From Sediminibacterium ginsengisoli (GTDB lineage Bacteria > Bacteroidota > Bacteroidia > Chitinophagales > Chitinophagaceae), in NCBI GenBank assembly GCA_943324415.2, contig CALPLN020000020.1, positions 1 to 17,595 of the forward strand: 17,595 bases of DNA, given 5' to 3'. Positions 13,795 to 17,595 of this stretch are shown here, in pieces. The notes below the pieces were generated by a model. The model made no database searches. It worked only from the letters and a program-made list of their open reading frames with translations, and was not told the origin of the DNA. A program made the position numbers and the translations under genes. Positions within the stretch are counted from its first letter, which is position 1, and every line of letters begins with the position of its first letter.

Positions 13795-14898
13795 TTATTC
13801 CCATTTAAATATTTTATACGCTACTGCATACACAATTACAATCCAAGCTAGCAGAATGCCAATTTCATTTCCAACTGAAAATAGATTTGCTCCCTCAAAC
13901 GCAATATCCCGCATGGCATTGTTAAAATGTGTCAAGGGCAATATGTTGCAGAAAGGCTGAAGCCATTTTGGGAAAGAATCAACAGAGAAAAAAGTACCTG
14001 CCAATAAAAATTGAGGCAGGGTAATTAAGTTGGCAAATGGAGGAATGGTGCTTTCATTTTTCGCCACACCACTTACAATGAAACCAAAGCCCATAAATAA
14101 TACTAAAGCAATGAAACTGAGTGCCATGATATTCAAAAAAGTGATCCACCCATGTACTAGCGTGAAATTAAATGCGAAATGTCCAATCCCAATTATGATC
14201 ACTGCCGTCATCAATTGGAAAATAACCCTACTCAAGGCCTCGCCTAAAATAATATAGAGTCTTCTTATAGGTGTTGCATAAAACCTTTTCAATACCAATT
14301 GTTGCCTCAAATTAAAAAACAAAAAAGCCACTCCAAACACACCTGAACTTAATAAAGAAAAGCCAAGCTGTCCAGGCAAAATAAAATCTATTGTTCTGTA
14401 AGTTCTGCCAGGCACTTCTATCACTTCGTTTTTCACCACTGCAATCGTTGGAGCATCCTTGAATTGTGTTGAATTGATATTGGCAATCACTGCATTTAAA
14501 ATGGATTTAATCAATTGTATATTTTGCGGATTGGCTGCTGCAGAACTCGTTAATTGAATTTGATAAGGTTGATTGGGATTTTGTGTGGGTTGAATGTCAA
14601 TCAATGCAGTAATTCTACCCTTAGCCAATTCTGCACTCACTGTAGCTTGATCTGCTACAACAAATTTCAATCCAGCCAAGGACTTGACTTTTGCATAAAC
14701 CAAATTGGTCGTATCTGCCTTCGGTGCTAAAGCTACTTTTACATTGATATTCCCTCCACTACTTAAAAATCCGAATACTAAAATGAAAATAAGTGGGAAT
14801 GCAATACTAAAAACGACTGCAGATGGACTTCTCAAAATAGAACGTAAACTTGCTCTTGAAATAGCAAGCATCGCTTTGATTTGACTATATGAATGCAT
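13795..14898 (-). CDS. ABC-2 type transporter permease
   Basis: 367 residues with the ABC2_membrane layout. A first helix (SAVVFSIAFPLIFILVFGFL) is followed by an extracytoplasmic region of about 120 residues, then five helices from FILPGQLGFSLLSS onward. These include the conserved cytosolic segment LKRFYATPIRRLYIILGEALSR and the late motif LPQFLLAGTFFSVDSFPKWLQPFCNILPLTHF, typical of the family. It would export a drug, lipid or polysaccharide when paired with an ATPase, but no ATP-binding subunit is encoded next to it in this window. The start is ATG 14898, 5 bp after the sppA stop, in an apparent sppA-permease-SRPBCC operon. Substrate is unknown. Confidence 0.92.
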   Translation of the reverse strand: MHSYSQIKAMLAISRASLRSILRSPSAVVFSIAFPLIFILVFGFLSSGGNINVKVALAPKADTTNLVYAKVKSLAGLKFVVADQATVSAELAKGRITALIDIQPTQNPNQPYQIQLTSSAAANPQNIQLIKSILNAVIANINSTQFKDAPTIAVVKNEVIEVPGRTYRTIDFILPGQLGFSLLSSGVFGVAFLFFNLRQQLVLKRFYATPIRRLYIILGEALSRVIFQLMTAVIIIGIGHFAFNFTLVHGWITFLNIMALSFIALVLFMGFGFIVSGVAKNESTIPPFANLITLPQFLLAGTFFSVDSFPKWLQPFCNILPLTHFNNAMRDIAFEGANLFSVGNEIGILLAWIVIVYAVAYKIFKWE

Positions 14899-14903
14899 GA
14901 TGC

Positions 14904-16661
14904 TTAAGGCTGTTTAACTACAAAGATAGGCATTCGTGCTTGAGGGGCACCAACCATTTGCTGTACCGATTTCATGTGCTGTAAAATCTGCCATTGACTT
15001 GCCCCTATTTCGGATTCGATTGATTTCACTTTTACATAATCTTTATAATCCTCAATGAAGTCTTCTAAGAACGATTTTGACTCTGGATATTGTTTAATGC
15101 TATACCCTTTCAGTTTCGCCATTTTGGCTGCAGCTGCAAGTGCATCATTTAAAGTTCCAATTCGATCCACCAATCCAACTTGAATGGCATCAGATCCCAG
15201 CCATACACGTCCCTGTGCGATCGAATCGATGTATTCAATCGATTTTTTTCTGCCCTTAGCAACCCTTGATTTAAATGTGTGGTAAATACTATCTACACTG
15301 GACTGTAGCATTTTCTGCTCCATTGTATTTAAAGGTCTTGTCGCTGTTGGCGCATCCGCATAAGTAGCTGTTTTTACACCATCAAAAGTGACCCCTAATT
15401 TATTTTTCATGAATCCGGAAATATTTGGAACCACGCTAAATACCCCAATAGAGCCCGTAATGGTATTGGCATCTGCATAAATAGAATCAGCACCACATGC
15501 GATATAATAACCTCCAGATGCAGCTACATCCCCCATACTTACGATGACCGGTATCTTTCCTTTGATCAACTCCACTTCTCTCCAAATAACATCACTAGCC
15601 AATGAACTACCTCCAGGAGAATTTACTCTTAACACCAACGCATCAATCGATTCGTCTGCTCTAATTTTTTGAAGGATCATCCTGAAATCATCACTCGCAA
15701 TAGACCCTTTAACACCTTTGCCCATCACAATGTCACCATCCGCAAATACCACGGCAATTTTACCTGCACCCGTTCCTCTCAATGCAACCGATTTAGCATA
15801 GTCTTTTATTGAAACAAATGGGATGTCTTTTTCCTTTACCCCATTTAGTTTTTTTGAAATGATTTTCTTCAATTGGTCATCATAGATCAGTCCATCTACC
15901 AATCCGTTGGACAATGCATCTTGTGCTGATTGAATTTTACCCTCGTTCGCCAACGCCTTTAATTGTTCAGGTGCAATTTGTCTTGCACTTGCAACTGTAT
16001 TGATAAAATGATCGTATAACCCATTTAACCAAATACCAGTTTGTAATTTATTGGCATCCGACATTTTTGTATATCTAAATGGCTCTGTGGCACTTTTAAA
16101 CTTACCGGCATAAAATACTTGCATTTCAACTTCTAGTTTATCCAACATCCCTTTTAGAAAAACAGTCTCTAAAGAAAACCCACTGAACTCCAACCCTCCT
16201 TGTGGATGTGTATAAATTCCGTTAGCGACGTTGCCGACCCAATATCCTTTTTGAGAAATGGTTTCACCGTATGCGAAAATGAATTTGTTGCTTTTTTTGA
16301 AGTCAACCAAGGCTTTTCTAAGTTCCTCTGAGCTAGCATACCCATTTGAATTCTGTTGACATTTAATATAGATGCCTTTAATGTTTGAATCTTTTTTAGC
16401 CTGTTGAATCAATCCGATAACAGTGGATAAACTTGGCACTTTCCCCGAACCTGGATTCATGAGTTCAGAAAATGGATCTGAGACTTCTTTTTCTGTGAAA
16501 TTATCTACAAGGTCTATCACTAAAACTGCATTGCTTGGAACAGCGGCTGGTTCATCAGAGGAAACACTCGCAGCTAACCCAATAAGGATCATGACGCCTA
16601 AAATTGAAAAAACAAATAGGGCGAGTAACCCAGCTAGGAATGACTTAAAGAAACTTTTCAT
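14904..16661 (-). CDS. sppA: Signal peptide peptidase SppA, 67K type
   Basis: 585 residues from ATG 16661. A membrane-anchored serine protease with a Ser/Lys dyad that degrades cleaved signal peptides at the periplasmic face. An N-terminal anchor (about 8-34) precedes two tandem ClpP/crotonase-like domains. The first carries AGKFKSATEPF with catalytic Lys189. The second carries NSPGGSS and VAASGGYY with nucleophile Ser382, then ITGSIGVFSV. These correspond to Lys209 and Ser409 of the E. coli enzyme. The fused two-domain length matches the 67K form rather than the short SppA36K. An upstream in-frame ATG at 16745 would add 28 residues ahead of the anchor and leave only 16 bp to divergent folK. 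I judge it less likely because MKSFFKSFLAGLLALFVF is the typical start. The permease follows 5 bp downstream. Confidence 0.95.
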   Translation of the reverse strand: MKSFFKSFLAGLLALFVFSILGVMILIGLAASVSSDEPAAVPSNAVLVIDLVDNFTEKEVSDPFSELMNPGSGKVPSLSTVIGLIQQAKKDSNIKGIYIKCQQNSNGYASSEELRKALVDFKKSNKFIFAYGETISQKGYWVGNVANGIYTHPQGGLEFSGFSLETVFLKGMLDKLEVEMQVFYAGKFKSATEPFRYTKMSDANKLQTGIWLNGLYDHFINTVASARQIAPEQLKALANEGKIQSAQDALSNGLVDGLIYDDQLKKIISKKLNGVKEKDIPFVSIKDYAKSVALRGTGAGKIAVVFADGDIVMGKGVKGSIASDDFRMILQKIRADESIDALVLRVNSPGGSSLASDVIWREVELIKGKIPVIVSMGDVAASGGYYIACGADSIYADANTITGSIGVFSVVPNISGFMKNKLGVTFDGVKTATYADAPTATRPLNTMEQKMLQSSVDSIYHTFKSRVAKGRKKSIEYIDSIAQGRVWLGSDAIQVGLVDRIGTLNDALAAAAKMAKLKGYSIKQYPESKSFLEDFIEDYKDYVKVKSIESEIGASQWQILQHMKSVQQMVGAPQARMPIFVVKQP

Positions 16662-16761
16662 AAAACAGATTGATTGTAAAAGAAATCGAAAATAGCCCCT
16701 TAAAAATGAAGGTTGCCTTGTAAAAATATGGATATTTGCGTTCATTTTTCAGCATACTTCT

Positions 16762-17250
16762 ATGAACCATGTATACCTATTGATAGGCGGCAATATCGGG
16801 GACCGTATGGCCAATTTAGAAAATGCTCGAAAAAGCATTGAAATTGAATGTGGCCCAATTCAACAGCAATCTTCTATTTATGAAACCGAAGCCTGGGGTT
16901 TGAAAGCGCAACCAGCGTTTTACAACCAAGCACTTTGCATTGAAACCGCATTGAATCCACAAGCATTAATGACCCAGCTTTTAGCCATCGAAAGCGCAAT
17001 GGGTCGGGAAAGATTGATTCCACTTGGACCTAGAACAATAGATTTGGATATTATATACTACAATCAAACAGTAGTCACAGAACCAGGTTTAACGATCCCA
17101 CATCCAAGACTTGCCGAACGCAACTTTGTGTTGGCGCCTTTAACGGAGATAGCAGCTGATTTTGAGCACCCTGTTTTAAAAAAAACAAATAGCCAGCTCT
17201 ACAAAGCAACGACAGACAAATCTGTTGTGCATAAAAAAACCAATCAATAA
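16762..17250 (+). CDS. folK: HPPK, folate biosynthesis pyrophosphokinase
   Basis: 162 residues. Transfers pyrophosphate from ATP to 6-hydroxymethyl-7,8-dihydropterin, a cytosolic step of folate synthesis. Family features are the start VYLLIGGNIGDRMANL, the pterin-pocket segment SSIYETEAWG, FYNQALCIET, the loop AMGRER and the HPPK signature LGPRTIDLDIIYYN, with the two Mg-binding aspartates in DLD, then IPHPRLAERNFVLAPL. ATG 16762 starts 100 bp from divergent sppA. GATATTTG at 16731-16738 is one base off the -7 consensus and could be its promoter, but I see no matching -33 element at good spacing. The C-terminal 15 residues are polar and Lys-rich. The deoxynucleoside kinase gene starts 42 bp downstream. 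Confidence 0.97.
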   Translation: MNHVYLLIGGNIGDRMANLENARKSIEIECGPIQQQSSIYETEAWGLKAQPAFYNQALCIETALNPQALMTQLLAIESAMGRERLIPLGPRTIDLDIIYYNQTVVTEPGLTIPHPRLAERNFVLAPLTEIAADFEHPVLKKTNSQLYKATTDKSVVHKKTNQ

Positions 17251-17263
17251 AGCATTCAAAACT

Positions 17264-17271
17264 TATCTTTG
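17264..17271 (+). promoter_or_regulatory. -7-like promoter element before the deoxynucleoside kinase gene
   Basis: TATCTTTG matches TAnnTTTG exactly, 21 bases before the ATG. No TTG lies at the usual distance upstream, so it is only a candidate for transcription independent of folK. Confidence 0.3.
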
Positions 17272-17292
17272 GACGCAAGTATTAGAAGCATT

Positions 17293-17595
17293 ATGAAGCA
17301 TCATTTTATAGCAATTGAGGGAAATATTGGTGCTGGAAAGACAACACTATCACATTTACTCGCACAACAATTTAACGCAAAACTGGTTTTAGAGGAATTT
17401 GCAGAAAATCCCTTTTTGACTAAATTTTACGAGAACCCCAAGCAATATGCATTTCCATTGGAATTGTTCTTTTTAGCAGAGCGATTTAAACAACAACAAG
17501 AAATGGTCAAATCGAATGATCTATTTCAAAACGTGACTGTCTCGGATTATATTTTCACTAAATGTTTGCTCTTTGCAAAGGTGAATCTTCCAGAG
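17293..17595 (+). CDS. Deoxynucleoside kinase, truncated at the right window edge
   Basis: The first 101 codons are present; full-length relatives are about 200-220 residues. Phosphorylates deoxynucleosides in the cytosolic salvage of DNA precursors. Visible features are the P-loop EGNIGAGKTTL (9-19), the catalytic carboxylate region VLEEFAENPFLTKFY (E35/E36), the substrate-pocket segment FPLELFFLAERFKQQQ, and VSDYIFTKCLLFAK, which occupies the position of the family's DR[S/Y] motif. This is the bacterial dGK/dAK-type group, but base specificity cannot be fixed from the fragment. ATG 17293 follows folK by 42 bp on the same strand, a neighbour pair that I associate with Bacteroidota. Confidence 0.93.
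   Translation, partial: MKHHFIAIEGNIGAGKTTLSHLLAQQFNAKLVLEEFAENPFLTKFYENPKQYAFPLELFFLAERFKQQQEMVKSNDLFQNVTVSDYIFTKCLLFAKVNLPE

Noticed and set aside
16662..16745. ATG at 16745 extending SppA by 28 residues
   Set aside because: It would place extra sequence ahead of a normal N-terminal anchor and leave almost no promoter space against divergent folK.
17075..17278. Minus-strand open frame of 67 codons
   Set aside because: It is antisense to folK with no features of its own.

Overview
The window reads as ordinary chromosomal DNA of a member of the Bacteroidota. The evidence is the AT-rich coding style, several promoter-like sites of the Bacteroidota type (TTG/TTTG about 19-22 bases upstream of TAnnTTTG), a Porin_10-type outer-membrane protein with a glycine-rich mature N-terminus, an HYC_CC_PP-type small protein, and folK directly followed by a deoxynucleoside kinase. 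A Chitinophagaceae-like host is a reasonable guess from protein flavour, but it is inference only. Genes are tightly packed. No stretch over 300 bases lacks a gene, and I see no tRNA, rRNA, CRISPR array, insertion sequence or phage gene.

Positions 1-5010 (all minus strand) hold a heavy-metal handling cluster. In transcription order it is: a small Cys-rich exported HYC_CC_PP-like protein; a secreted protein with two HMA metal-binding domains; a predicted outer-membrane barrel-like protein; a small exported protein of unknown function; and a CzcA/CusA-type RND metal pump whose C-terminus runs off the left edge. The membrane-fusion and outer-membrane partners of the pump are not in view and may lie beyond base 1. 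Two intergenic inverted repeats punctuate this cluster.

Positions 5026-9155 (minus) hold a Porin_10-type porin coupled by a one-base overlap to a trimeric-type purine nucleoside phosphorylase, then a Tet-type MFS exporter. The MFS gene has a near-consensus Bacteroidota promoter that runs straight into a perfect 12-bp inverted repeat. Next comes clpB (9261-11864, minus), the ring disaggregase.

Positions 12001-13319 (plus) hold a small two-helix membrane protein with a potassium-channel-like layout but a non-canonical filter. It overlaps queG (epoxyqueuosine reductase), which appears to start at TTG. queG converges on, and overlaps by 21 bases, a minus-strand block of SRPBCC-like protein, ABC-2 permease and the SppA-type signal peptide peptidase (13299-16661). 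Across a divergent 100-bp gap, folK and a right-truncated deoxynucleoside kinase gene are read on the plus strand.

Functionally the window mixes housekeeping (purine salvage, folate, queuosine, proteostasis) with envelope functions (porin, SppA, exporters) and one accessory metal-efflux locus. The most unusual items are the channel-like protein, the operator-like repeat at the MFS promoter, and the small uncharacterised exported proteins of the metal locus.
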